The notes below the pieces were generated by a model that saw only the letters and a program-made list of their open reading frames with translations, did no database searches and was not told where the DNA came from. This document shows positions 24,290 through 33,113 of a DNA stretch of 50,744 nt, one piece after another. The stretch spans positions 1 through 50,744 of the forward strand of contig JAZPZM010000113.1 of the NCBI GenBank assembly GCA_045544735.1. The letters are read 5' to 3'. The position numbers were made by a program, and so were the translations under genes. Numbering within the stretch: the stretch's first letter is position 1; the number at the start of each line of letters is the position of its first letter. This DNA is from CAG-390 sp045544735. GTDB taxonomy: Bacteria > Bacillota > Clostridia > Oscillospirales > CAG-272.

Positions 24290-25561
24290 ATGAAAATACT
24301 CGTAATTGGCGGCGGCGGACGCGAGCACGCCGTTATAAAAGCGATAAAGAAAAATCCTGACGTAGAGTGCATTTACGCGCTCCCCGGCAACGGCGGTATT
24401 GCCGCCGACGCTATCTGCGTTAATATCGGAGCTAAGGATATCGACGCTATCGTTGATTTTGCGCTCGAAAAAGCTATTGATTACGCAATAGTCACCCCCG
24501 ACGATCCGCTCGTTCTCGGTGCGGTCGATGCTCTGAATGCAAAAGGCATTCCTTGCTTTGGCCCTGACAAAAAGGCGGCTATAATCGAGGGAAGTAAGGC
24601 TTTTTCCAAAAATCTTATGAAAAAATACTCTATCCCTACTGCGGAATATGAGATTTTCGATAACAAGGAGGCGGCTCTCGCTTACCTTGCGGGTGTTGAT
24701 TACCCCATCGTAGTAAAGGCCGACGGACTTGCTCTCGGCAAGGGCGTTATCATCGCTCAAGACCGCAAGGAGGCAGAGGATGCCGTTGTTTCCATGATGG
24801 AGGACAAGGTCTTTGGCGCAAGCGGCGATAACGTGGTTATCGAGGAATTCCTCACGGGTCCCGAGGTATCCGTTCTTGCATTTACCGACGGTAAGACGGT
24901 AGTTCCTATGGTTTCTTCCATGGACCACAAGAGAGCGGGGGACAACGACACGGGACTTAACACGGGCGGAATGGGCACTATCGCCCCCAATCCCTACTAC
25001 ACCGCAGACGTCGCAAAGGTATGTATGGATGAAATATTCATTCCTACGATGAACGCGATGAACGCCGAGGGACGCACCTTCAAGGGCTGTCTCTACTTCG
25101 GACTTATGCTCACCCCCAAGGGCCCCAAGGTCATTGAATACAACTGCCGCTTCGGTGACCCCGAAACTCAGGTAGTTCTTCCGCTCCTCAAGAGCGATCT
25201 CTTGACGATAATGATGGCGGTGACCGAGGAAAGACTTGCCGAGGCTACGGTCGAGTTTTCCGACGGCGCGGCTTGCTGTGTTATTATGGCGTCCAAGGGA
25301 TATCCGCAGAAATACGATAAGGGCTTTGAGATATCTATACCCGATGATATTTCCTCGTCCGTTTACGTTGCGGGCGCAGAGATGCGCGACGGCAAGCTTC
25401 TTACGTCGGGCGGCAGAGTCCTTGGCGTGACAGCTACCGCCGACACGCTCCCCGAGGCTGTAAAGGCGGCATACGGCAAAGTAGAGAACATAAGCTTTGA
25501 TAACGCATACTACCGTCACGACATCGGCGCGCGTGCGCTTAAAGCACTTACGGAGGAATAA
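24290..25561 (+). CDS. purD: Phosphoribosylamine-glycine ligase
   Basis: 423 residues, ATP-grasp fold. MKILVIGGGGREHAV at the start, PIVVKADGLALGKGV at the ATP site and YNCRFGDPETQVVLP near the metal site are diagnostic. It joins glycine to phosphoribosylamine, the unstable product expected of the PurF-like protein. Confidence 0.96.
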   Translation: MKILVIGGGGREHAVIKAIKKNPDVECIYALPGNGGIAADAICVNIGAKDIDAIVDFALEKAIDYAIVTPDDPLVLGAVDALNAKGIPCFGPDKKAAIIEGSKAFSKNLMKKYSIPTAEYEIFDNKEAALAYLAGVDYPIVVKADGLALGKGVIIAQDRKEAEDAVVSMMEDKVFGASGDNVVIEEFLTGPEVSVLAFTDGKTVVPMVSSMDHKRAGDNDTGLNTGGMGTIAPNPYYTADVAKVCMDEIFIPTMNAMNAEGRTFKGCLYFGLMLTPKGPKVIEYNCRFGDPETQVVLPLLKSDLLTIMMAVTEERLAEATVEFSDGAACCVIMASKGYPQKYDKGFEISIPDDISSSVYVAGAEMRDGKLLTSGGRVLGVTATADTLPEAVKAAYGKVENISFDNAYYRHDIGARALKALTEE

Positions 25562-25563
25562 TA

Positions 25564-28500
25564 ATGGTTTACAGAATATTCGTTGAGAAGAAAACGGGAC
25601 TTGATAACGAAGCGAGATCGCTTTGCTCCGAGCTTCGCAATCTCGTTGGCATTTCAAACCTTCAATACGTAAGAGTACTTAACAGATACGACGTTGAGAA
25701 CATCACCGAGGAGCTTTTTTCCGAGGCGGTTCACAGCGTATTTTCCGAGCCTCAGCTTGATATTACCTCTGATGACGTTGTATCAAACGGCGGCTACGTT
25801 TTCGCTGTAGAATTTCTCCCCGGTCAGTTTGACCAGAGAGCCGATTCCGCCGCGCAGTGCATACAGATAGTTTCCTGCGGCGAGCGCCCCACTATCAGAA
25901 CGGCAAAGGTGTACATTCTCGGCGGCAAGCTTAGCGATGCTGATATCGAAAAGATCAAAAAGTACGTTATAAACCCCGTGGAAGCACGCGAGGCAACGCT
26001 TGAAAAGCCCGATACGCTTGCTATGCAGTACGAGCTTCCCACTACCGTCGCAACTCTTGACGGCTTCTGCGCGCTTGACCGCGCAGGTCTTGCCGACTTC
26101 GTAGCAAAGTACGGACTTGCTATGGATATTGACGACATCACCTTCTGCCAGAAATATTTCATTTCCGAGAAGCGCGATCCCACCATTACCGAGATCAGAA
26201 TGATCGATACATATTGGTCGGATCATTGCCGTCACACCACGTTCCTTACCACTATTGATAACGTTCATTTTGAGGACGAGCTTCTCCGCGCCGCTTACGA
26301 GGACTATCTTGCCGTGCGCCGCGAGATTGGCAGAACGAAGCCCATAAATCTTATGGACATCGCCACCGTCGCAACGAGATACCTTAAGAAAAAAGGTATG
26401 CTCGATAAGCTCGACGAGTCCGAGGAGATCAACGCTTGTACCGTCAAGATCGAGATCGAGGTAGACGGCAAAAAAGAGCCTTGGCTTCTCCTTTTCAAGA
26501 ACGAAACTCACAATCACCCCACGGAGATCGAACCCTTCGGCGGTGCGGCTACCTGCATCGGCGGAGCTATCCGCGATCCGCTTTCGGGTAGATCCTACGT
26601 TTACGCCGCTATGCGCGTAACGGGCGCGGCTGATCCCCTTACTCCCGTTTCCGAAACCATCAAGGGCAAGCTGCCCCAGCGTAAAATCGTTACCACGGCG
26701 GCGGCAGGCTACTCCTCCTACGGTAACCAGATCGGTCTTGCCACGGGTATGGTTGACGAGCTTTATCATGCGGGCTACGCCGCAAAGCGTATGGAGATCG
26801 GCGCGGTTATCGCCGCCGCTCCCGCAGAAAACGTACGCCGTGAGCGTCCCGAGGACGGTGACGTAGTTATCCTTCTCGGTGGCAGAACGGGTCGCGACGG
26901 CTGCGGCGGTGCAACTGGCTCGTCCAAAAAGCACACTCTGCAATCCCTTGAAACGTGCGGAGCAGAGGTTCAGAAGGGTAATGCGCCCGAAGAAAGAAAG
27001 CTTCAGCGTCTTTTCAGAAATCCCACCGCTTGCCGTATGATCAAGCGTTGTAACGATTTCGGCGCAGGCGGCGTATCAGTTGCAGTCGGCGAGCTTGCTG
27101 ACGGACTTGACATCGACCTTAACGCAGTTCCCAAGAAATACGACGGACTTGACGGCACCGAGCTTGCTATCAGCGAGTCTCAGGAGAGAATGGCTGTTGT
27201 AGTAGAGGCTAAGGACGTTGAGGCGTTCATGGCTCTCGCATACAGCGAAAACCTTGAGGCGACCGTCGTTGCGCGCGTCACCGAAGAACCCCGTCTGCGT
27301 ATGCATTGGAACGGAAACACTATCGTTGATATTTCCCGCGAGTTCCTTAACTCCAACGGCGCTGAAAAGCATATAGACATCGCTCCCACCGCTCCCGCAG
27401 ACTTTGCAAAGGGCGTTCCTACGAGCTTTACTGACGGTTATATGGCTCTTGCCTCCGACCTTAACGTATGCTCGAAGCGCGGACTTTCGGAGCGCTTTGA
27501 CTCCACCATCGGCGCAGGCACTGTGCTTATGCCCTTTGGCGGAAAGAACCAAAAAACTCCCATTCAGGCAATGGTGCATAAGATCTCGGTAGAGAAAAAG
27601 CATACCGACGATTGCTCCTTTATGTCTTGGGGATATAATCCCTTTATCACGGAAAAGAGCCCCTACCACGGTGCTTATCTTGCAGTTGTTGAGAGTGTAG
27701 CAAAGCTTATCGCCGCAGGCGCAAGCTTTGAGGACGTATATCTCACCTTCCAGGAATATTTCGAAAAGCCCGCTCGCGACCCCAAGCGTTGGGGCAAGCC
27801 TATGGCGGCACTCCTTGGTGCATTCAAGGCACAGCTCGACCTCGGTATCGCCTCTATCGGCGGCAAGGACTCTATGAGCGGCTCGTTTGAGGACATTGAC
27901 GTTCCCCCCACGCTCGTATCCTTTGCGGTCACTACGGGCAAAACCGCCGACGTTGTTTCGGGCGAATTCAAAAAGGCAGGCTCAAAGGTAGTTCTTATTG
28001 CTCCCGAATACGATGAAAACGGTCTGCCCACCGCAGACTCACTCAAGAAGTGCTTTGATACAGTAAGCGCACTTGTACGCGAGGGCAAGGTCTACTCCGC
28101 GTGGACTCCCACCTACGGAGGAATTGCCGAGGGCGTGCTTAAGATGTGCCTCGGTAACGGCTTTGGCTTTAAGTATGCCGACGGTATCACGCTTGATAAG
28201 ATATTCTCTTACGCATACGGCGCGTTCCTCGTTGAGACCGACGAGGCTGTCGGCGAGCTTATCGGTACCGTTACCGACGGCGATAGCATTGAGCTTGGCG
28301 CAGAAAAGGCAAGCCTCGCAGAGCTTTCGCACGCATACGAGTCGAAGCTTGAGAGCGTATATCCCTGCATGGAAAAGGCAGACGTTAAGAAGTACGAAAA
28401 CTTCTCCTTCAAGGCAGAGGAGCGCAAGGCTCCCGCGTTTATCACGTCTACGCCCAAGGTCCTTATCCCCGTGTTCCCCGGAACTAACTGCGAATACGAT

Positions 28501-29250
28501 TCCGCAAAGGTTATGCGTGACGCAGGTGCTGACGCGGAGATATTCGTTATCAACAACCTTACCGCTGATTCTATTGCGCGCAGCGTAGAACAGTTTGCAG
28601 AAAAGCTCAAGAGTGCGCAGATGGTATTCATTCCGGGCGGATTTTCGGGTGGTGACGAGCCTGACGGCTCGGGTAAGTTTATCATGGCGTTCTTCCGCAA
28701 CGAAGCCGTAAAGAACGGCGTTCACGACCTGCTTGACAATCGCGGCGGTCTTATGTGCGGTATCTGCAACGGCTTCCAGGCTCTCGTAAAGCTCGGACTC
28801 GTTCCTTACGGAAAGATCATCGACACCGATGAAAACTGCCCCACGCTTACGTTTAACAACATCGCACGCCACCAGTCGAAGCTCGTTCGCATCAGAATTG
28901 CCTCCAATAAGTCTCCTTGGCTTTCCGCTACTAACGTTGGCGACGTTTACACCGTCCCGATCTCTCACGGCGAAGGTAAGTTCCTTGCATCAGACGAGGT
29001 CGTTGCCGCACTTGCCGCAAACGGTCAGATCGCAACGCAGTACGTTGATCTTGACGGAAACGCTACGGACGACATCAGATACAATCCCAACGGCTCGGTA
29101 TGCGCTATCGAGGGTATAACATCTCCCGACGGCAGAGTTTTCGGTAAGATGGGACATAGTGAGCGTATCGGCTCGGGACTTTACAAGAACGTTCTCGGTC
29201 AGTTCGATATGCAGATGTTTGCCTCTGCCGTAAAGTACTTCAAGGGCTGA
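25564..29250 (+). CDS. purL: Phosphoribosylformylglycinamidine synthase, single-chain
   Basis: 1228 residues with all functions in one chain: an N-terminal PurS-like region, the synthase domains (FKNETHNHPTEIEPFGGAAT, GGRTGRDGCGGATGSS), and a C-terminal class I glutaminase starting near residue 965 (VLIPVFPGTNCEYDSAK) with nucleophile Cys in CGICNGFQAL and the His-Glu pair in SHGEGKF. It converts FGAR to FGAM using glutamine, so unlike the PurF-like protein its glutaminase looks complete. GGAGG 6 bases before the ATG. Confidence 0.96.
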   Translation: MVYRIFVEKKTGLDNEARSLCSELRNLVGISNLQYVRVLNRYDVENITEELFSEAVHSVFSEPQLDITSDDVVSNGGYVFAVEFLPGQFDQRADSAAQCIQIVSCGERPTIRTAKVYILGGKLSDADIEKIKKYVINPVEAREATLEKPDTLAMQYELPTTVATLDGFCALDRAGLADFVAKYGLAMDIDDITFCQKYFISEKRDPTITEIRMIDTYWSDHCRHTTFLTTIDNVHFEDELLRAAYEDYLAVRREIGRTKPINLMDIATVATRYLKKKGMLDKLDESEEINACTVKIEIEVDGKKEPWLLLFKNETHNHPTEIEPFGGAATCIGGAIRDPLSGRSYVYAAMRVTGAADPLTPVSETIKGKLPQRKIVTTAAAGYSSYGNQIGLATGMVDELYHAGYAAKRMEIGAVIAAAPAENVRRERPEDGDVVILLGGRTGRDGCGGATGSSKKHTLQSLETCGAEVQKGNAPEERKLQRLFRNPTACRMIKRCNDFGAGGVSVAVGELADGLDIDLNAVPKKYDGLDGTELAISESQERMAVVVEAKDVEAFMALAYSENLEATVVARVTEEPRLRMHWNGNTIVDISREFLNSNGAEKHIDIAPTAPADFAKGVPTSFTDGYMALASDLNVCSKRGLSERFDSTIGAGTVLMPFGGKNQKTPIQAMVHKISVEKKHTDDCSFMSWGYNPFITEKSPYHGAYLAVVESVAKLIAAGASFEDVYLTFQEYFEKPARDPKRWGKPMAALLGAFKAQLDLGIASIGGKDSMSGSFEDIDVPPTLVSFAVTTGKTADVVSGEFKKAGSKVVLIAPEYDENGLPTADSLKKCFDTVSALVREGKVYSAWTPTYGGIAEGVLKMCLGNGFGFKYADGITLDKIFSYAYGAFLVETDEAVGELIGTVTDGDSIELGAEKASLAELSHAYESKLESVYPCMEKADVKKYENFSFKAEERKAPAFITSTPKVLIPVFPGTNCEYDSAKVMRDAGADAEIFVINNLTADSIARSVEQFAEKLKSAQMVFIPGGFSGGDEPDGSGKFIMAFFRNEAVKNGVHDLLDNRGGLMCGICNGFQALVKLGLVPYGKIIDTDENCPTLTFNNIARHQSKLVRIRIASNKSPWLSATNVGDVYTVPISHGEGKFLASDEVVAALAANGQIATQYVDLDGNATDDIRYNPNGSVCAIEGITSPDGRVFGKMGHSERIGSGLYKNVLGQFDMQMFASAVKYFKG

Positions 29251-29288
29251 ACGCTTCCTTAAATTATTAAACTTCGGAGGAAATTATA

Positions 29289-30962
29289 GTGGCATATCTT
29301 TCTGATATTGAAATCGCTCAGGCGGCGAAAATGTCATATATAGGCGATATAGCCAAAACCGCAGGTATCGACGAAAAGTATCTTGAGCCTTATGGAAAAT
29401 ACAAGGCTAAGGTCGATTACTCGCTTCTTAATGAATCCACTCGCAAAAACGGCAAGCTCGTTCTCGTAACGGCTATTACGCCCACGCCCGCAGGCGAAGG
29501 AAAGACCACGACAACCATCGGTCTTTCCGACGGCTTGCGCCGTATCGGCAAAAACGTCGTTGTCGCTCTGCGCGAGCCCTCTCTTGGACCCGTTTTCGGT
29601 GTCAAGGGCGGCGCGGCAGGCGGTGGGTACGCGCAGGTGCTTCCTATGGAGGACATCAACCTGCATTTTACGGGTGATTTTCACGCAATAGGCGCGGCAA
29701 ATAACCTTCTTGCCGCTATGCTTGACAACCACATCTATCAGGGAAATGCGCTTGGAATCGACCCTCGCCGCATAACTTGGCGCAGATGCGTCGATATGAA
29801 CGACCGTCAGCTTCGCTTTGTAACGGACGGTCTTGGAGGTCGTTTCAACGGCGTTCCCCGTGAGGATGGATACGATATCACCGTAGCGTCAGAGATCATG
29901 GCTGTATTCTGCCTTTCGACCTCTATAAACGACCTGAAGGAAAGACTTTCCCGCATAGTCGTTGCATACACTTACGAGGATAAGCCCGTAACAGCGGGCG
30001 ACCTTAAGGCTGTCGGCGCTATGACCGCGCTTCTTAAGGACGCGCTCAAGCCCAATCTCGTTCAGACTATCGAGGGCACACCCGCCTTCGTTCACGGCGG
30101 CCCGTTTGCTAACATTGCACACGGCTGTAACTCCGTTATCGCAACGAGAATGGCTATGAAGCTCGGAGATTACGCAGTTACCGAGGCAGGCTTCGGCGCT
30201 GATCTCGGTGCTGAAAAGTTCCTTGACATCAAGTGCCGCGCCGCAGGACTCCGCCCTAATGCGGTTGTCGTCGTTGCTACCGTTCGTGCGCTCAAAATGC
30301 ACGGCGGAACGCCCAAGACCGAGCTTGGTGCTGAAAATCTTGAATCGCTGGAGAAGGGAATTCCCAATCTTCTTCGTCACGTTTCGAATATCAAAAACGT
30401 GTATAAGCTTCCTTGCGTGGTGGCTGTCAACCGTTTCCCAACCGACACGGATGCCGAGATAGCTCTCGTTATCGAAAAGTGCAAGACGCTTGGCGTAAAC
30501 GTCGCGCTTTCTACCGTATGGGCAGAGGGCGGCAAGGGCGGCGAAGCGCTTGCCAAAGAAGTCGTCCGTCTTTGCGAGGAGGAGAACGATTTCTCGTTCA
30601 GCTATGAACTTGACCTTCCTATAAAGGATAAGATAGCTACCGTTGTTCGCCGCATTTACGGCGGAGACGGTGTTGATTTTGACGCAACTGCTGAAAAATC
30701 TATTGCAAAGCTTACCGAGCTTGGCTTTGATAAGCTCCCGATTTGCGTTGCGAAAACGCAGTACAGCTTCTCCGACGATGCTACGAAGCTTGGCGCGCCC
30801 GAGGGCTTTACCGTAAAGGTTCGTGACGTTAAGGTGTCTGCGGGAGCGGGATTTATCGTCGTTTTGACGGGTGCTATCATGACGATGCCCGGACTTCCGC
30901 CCAAGCCCGCCGCCGAAAGGATCGACGTGGATGAAAACGGAAGGATATCAGGCTTGTTCTGA
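29289..30962 (+). CDS. fhs: Formate-tetrahydrofolate ligase
   Basis: 557 residues. The P-loop TPTPAGEGKTTTTIGL and FHAIGAANNLLAAMLDNH are diagnostic. It makes 10-formyl-THF from formate, ATP and THF, the cofactor used by purN and the AICAR transformylase in the same operon. GTG start at 29289, fixed by CGGAGG about 7 bases upstream. Last gene of the ZTP-controlled operon. Confidence 0.97.
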   Translation: MAYLSDIEIAQAAKMSYIGDIAKTAGIDEKYLEPYGKYKAKVDYSLLNESTRKNGKLVLVTAITPTPAGEGKTTTTIGLSDGLRRIGKNVVVALREPSLGPVFGVKGGAAGGGYAQVLPMEDINLHFTGDFHAIGAANNLLAAMLDNHIYQGNALGIDPRRITWRRCVDMNDRQLRFVTDGLGGRFNGVPREDGYDITVASEIMAVFCLSTSINDLKERLSRIVVAYTYEDKPVTAGDLKAVGAMTALLKDALKPNLVQTIEGTPAFVHGGPFANIAHGCNSVIATRMAMKLGDYAVTEAGFGADLGAEKFLDIKCRAAGLRPNAVVVVATVRALKMHGGTPKTELGAENLESLEKGIPNLLRHVSNIKNVYKLPCVVAVNRFPTDTDAEIALVIEKCKTLGVNVALSTVWAEGGKGGEALAKEVVRLCEEENDFSFSYELDLPIKDKIATVVRRIYGGDGVDFDATAEKSIAKLTELGFDKLPICVAKTQYSFSDDATKLGAPEGFTVKVRDVKVSAGAGFIVVLTGAIMTMPGLPPKPAAERIDVDENGRISGLF

Positions 30963-31028
30963 TTTTGTGAAGCAAAAAACAGCGCTGAATAAAGGCAGGT
31001 TCTCATAAGGAAGTTTATCTTATACGCG

Positions 31029-31077
31029 GTAGGGGCGAACTGCATTCGCCCGCGGGCGTTCAAAGAACGCCCCTACG
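31029..31077. repeat. GC-rich palindromic repeat
   Basis: Ends GTAGGGGCG (31029-31037) and CGCCCCTAC (31069-31077) are perfect inverted repeats, with an inner GCCCGCGGGC palindrome. It looks like an interspersed-repeat unit; I recall similar sequences in uncultured Clostridia, unverified. Confidence 0.6.
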
Positions 31078-31113
31078 GATAAGCAATATTTGATCCGCAG
31101 AAAACAAAGAGAT

Positions 31114-31149
31114 ACCCCCGACAGATTATTTTAACAGTCTGTCGGGGGT
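31114..31149 (-). terminator. Terminator hairpin of the small minus-strand gene
   Basis: Perfect 12-bp stem ACCCCCGACAGA (31114-31125) with its complement (31138-31149). On the minus strand it follows the stop of the 119-residue gene and is trailed by T-rich sequence. Confidence 0.7.
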
Positions 31150-31152
31150 TTA

Positions 31153-31512
31153 TTACGTCAGGTCGTATGTAGTATATTTAGTCTGCGAAAGTAGTTTTTG
31201 AAGTTTTAAAAAACGTTCTTGTCTTGTTCCGTGTAAAAGATGATTTTGAAAAGAAAATACAAAAGCTTTCCGAAAAACGATTTTAGTTTGCAAGCCGTTA
31301 GTATATAGAAGAATATATCCTTTTTCGATATTTCTTTCACCAATGCACCTATTATTGTTTGTTGAATAGATTTCTCCAAAGTTTTTTTTGCACTCTTCCA
31401 AATCGATTTGATGTAAGCCGTCTTTGGCTTTGTATACAAGAGAATCAGAAAAGTTTTCAGCCTTGTTTATATTCACCGCAAAAATCTGATGGTCATATAT
31501 GATTATTTCCAT
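31153..31512 (-). CDS. Hypothetical protein, AT-rich
   Basis: 119 residues, soluble, Lys- and Asn-rich, with no signal peptide, membrane segment or motif I recognise. Support for coding: GGAG spaced about 8 bases from the ATG, a promoter (TTGCTT-N17-TATAAT at 31595-31623 on minus) and a terminator just after the stop. It is clearly AT-richer than the purine and lysine genes on either side and lies within the inverted-repeat-bounded block, suggesting acquisition. Confidence 0.65.
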   Translation of the reverse strand: MEIIIYDHQIFAVNINKAENFSDSLVYKAKDGLHQIDLEECKKNFGEIYSTNNNRCIGERNIEKGYILLYTNGLQTKIVFRKAFVFSFQNHLLHGTRQERFLKLQKLLSQTKYTTYDLT

Positions 31513-31594
31513 AATGAATTCTCCATTATCGCCGGTTTCGCCTTTGTATTACAAAGGCATAGGGCAAAGCCCATACCCTTACAATACCGAATAT

Positions 31595-31623
31595 ATTATA
31601 TCATAGATTAGCAGAGAAAGCAA
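31595..31623 (-). promoter_or_regulatory. Promoter of the small minus-strand gene
   Basis: On the minus strand, TTGCTT (31618-31623), 17-base spacer, TATAAT (31595-31600). The leader to the gene (31513-31594) holds a GCCTTTGT/ACAAAGGC hairpin at 31541-31559. Confidence 0.6.
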
Positions 31624-31624
31624 G

Positions 31625-31800
31625 AGTTATATTCCGACTCCGTCGGAGTGATATTATACGGCTCCGCCGTGTAGTGATATTGTTCGGCTTCGCCTCACAG
31701 TGATATTTTATTCGCCCCTTTAACTTGCGAAGCAAATATCACTCGGTGTAAGCCGAATACCACTGCGAAGCAATAGAACTCGCCCAAGGCGAATAAAACT
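31625..31800. repeat. Palindromic array of alternating 9-base boxes and mini-hairpins
   Basis: Four forward boxes (AGTTATATT 31625, AGTGATATT 31647, 31673 and 31699) are followed by four inverted ones (AATATCACT 31735, AATACCACT 31756, AATAGAACT 31772, AATAAAACT 31792). Between boxes lie short self-complementary units such as CGACTCCGTCG, ACGGCTCCGCCGT, GGCTTCGCC, TTGCGAAGCAA and CGCCCAAGGCG. Spacing is 16-26 bases. The whole forms one large imperfect palindrome centred near 31718. No coding frame is evident. Function unknown. Confidence 0.75.
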
Positions 31801-31875
31801 GCCCAACTTCCTTATGAGAAGTTGGGCAAATTCGGCGCTGTTTTTGCCTTTTTGTTAAATTTTATCAACTTTGTA

Positions 31876-31904
31876 TTGACAAAGGCACGTATTTATGGTA
31901 TTAT
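31876..31904 (+). promoter_or_regulatory. Promoter of the lysine operon
   Basis: TTGACA (31876-31881), 17-base spacer, TATTAT (31899-31904). Confidence 0.85.
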
Positions 31905-31913
31905 GAATTAACT

Positions 31914-32101
31914 GAAATAAAGAATAGAGGCGCGATTGTTCAAAAGTAAGGTTTGTGTAACGCTCGCAACGCTTGCAAACGTGAAAGGGGACGTCGCCGA
32001 AGGAGCACGAGGCGTAAGTGTATCCTGGTAACTCGGACAATATCCGTTTTACTGTCGTGGACGGCGTTTTGCCGTTTTAACGGAGTGCTATCATTATTAT
32101 T
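31914..32101 (+). promoter_or_regulatory. Lysine riboswitch (L box)
   Basis: The leader carries the L-box core in order: AGAGGCGCG, AGTAAGG, GTGAAAGGGGACGTCGCCGAAGG, CTGGTAACTCGG, ACTGTCGTGGACGG and GGAGTGCTATC. The ends pair as an AT-rich P1 helix. Lysine binding is known to favour termination; the hairpin at 32142 is the expected expression platform. It precedes dapA-dapB-lysA, all of lysine synthesis. Confidence 0.95.
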
Positions 32102-32141
32102 TGAATATGCGTCCTCTTGCGAGGACCTTCGGTAATTATGG

Positions 32142-32173
32142 TAGTCGATGTTATGTCGGCTATTTTTATTTTT
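32142..32173 (+). terminator. Terminator of the lysine riboswitch
   Basis: TAGTCGA (32142-32148) pairs with TCGGCTA (32156-32162), then TTTTTATTTTT. A perfect GTCCTC/GAGGAC hairpin (32111-32126) lies just upstream and may be part of the switch. Confidence 0.75.
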
Positions 32174-32204
32174 CAGAATAATTAATTATTTCAGGAGAAA
32201 ACAC

Positions 32205-33092
32205 ATGAAAACAGTATTCACAGGTGCGGCTACCGCTATTATCACTCCCTTTGACAATCAAGGGAACATTGATTTTGACGCTTTCGGGCGTTTGATCGAT
32301 TGGCAGATCGCCGAGGGCATCGACGCCATCGTAGTCGGTGGAACGACGGGCGAGGGCTCGACTCTTACCGATGCGGAGCATAAGGCTATTATCAAGTTTG
32401 CCGTTGAGCAGATTGCGGGCAGAGTTCCCGTTATCGCAGGAACGGGCTCTAACCATACCGACTACGCGCTTGAGCTTACCCGCTATTCCTGCGAGGTGGG
32501 TGCTGATGCGGCTCTCGTTGTTACACCTTATTATAACAAGGCTACGCAGAAGGGACTTATCAAGATGTATGAGGCTATTGCTGATGCAAGCTCCATACCG
32601 CTTATCCTTTATAACGTTCCCTCCCGTACGGGTGTTAATATTGATCCCGCAACCTACGCAGCCCTTGCGGATCACCCCATGATTCAAGGTATCAAGGAGG
32701 CAAGCGGCGACCTTTCGAGAGCCGCCGAAACTCTCCACCTCGTTGGCGATAAGCTCGATATGTATTCGGGAAATGACGATCAGATAATTCCGATAATGTC
32801 ACTTGGCGGCAAGGGCGTAATTTCCGTTCTTTCAAATCCCCTTCCCAAGCTGACGAGCCGTATGTGCCACCTTTTCCTTGAGGGAAAGACCGCCGAGGCG
32901 GCAAAGCTCCAGCTTGATATGATTCCCTTGATCAAGGCTCTGTTCTCTGAGGTCAACCCGATTCCCGCAAAGGCGGCTATGGCGGCAATGGGATACGGCG
33001 CGGATTATCTGCGCTCTCCCCTCACTCCTATGGAGGACGCCCACAAGGAAGTTCTTATTGCCCGTATGCGCGAGGCAGGAATAAACGTCTGA
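32205..33092 (+). CDS. dapA: 4-hydroxy-tetrahydrodipicolinate synthase
   Basis: 295 residues. VGGTTGEGSTLT, the catalytic Tyr136 in YNVPSRTG and the Schiff-base Lys164 in IKEASG are all present. It condenses pyruvate with aspartate semialdehyde, the first step specific to lysine and diaminopimelate. AGGAG 7 bases upstream fixes ATG 32205. First gene behind the lysine riboswitch. Confidence 0.96.
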   Translation: MKTVFTGAATAIITPFDNQGNIDFDAFGRLIDWQIAEGIDAIVVGGTTGEGSTLTDAEHKAIIKFAVEQIAGRVPVIAGTGSNHTDYALELTRYSCEVGADAALVVTPYYNKATQKGLIKMYEAIADASSIPLILYNVPSRTGVNIDPATYAALADHPMIQGIKEASGDLSRAAETLHLVGDKLDMYSGNDDQIIPIMSLGGKGVISVLSNPLPKLTSRMCHLFLEGKTAEAAKLQLDMIPLIKALFSEVNPIPAKAAMAAMGYGADYLRSPLTPMEDAHKEVLIARMREAGINV

Positions 33093-33113
33093 TATAGATT
33101 AGGAAGTTAAAAA

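Larger units (their letters stand above)
30972..31847. repeat. Inverted-repeat-bounded block with a small gene and repeats
   Basis: The left end (30972-31015) and right end (31805-31847) are inverted copies: a perfect 16-bp match (TTCTCATAAGGAAGTT at 31000-31015 against 31805-31820), a variable middle, then GCAAAAAACAGCGCTGAAT at 30972-30990 against its near-perfect complement at 31830-31847. Between them lie a GC-rich palindrome, a hairpin, one minus-strand gene and a box-hairpin array. No transposase is present. It may be a non-autonomous mobile element or an inverted duplication of a terminator. Confidence 0.6.

Noticed and set aside
24242..25657. A 471-codon minus-strand open frame opposite purD
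   Set aside because: Fully overlaps a certain gene; composition (many Arg, His and Val runs) is typical of antisense shadow. Similar long antisense frames over purM, purL, PurH-type and argD were dropped for the same reason.
31625..31800. Possible CRISPR array
   Set aside because: The repeated boxes are only 9 bases, vary in sequence, flip orientation half way and are separated by self-complementary units rather than unique spacers; no cas genes are present.
30972..31847. Complete insertion sequence
   Set aside because: Inverted ends exist, but the only gene inside shows no transposase motif and no target-site duplication could be defined.
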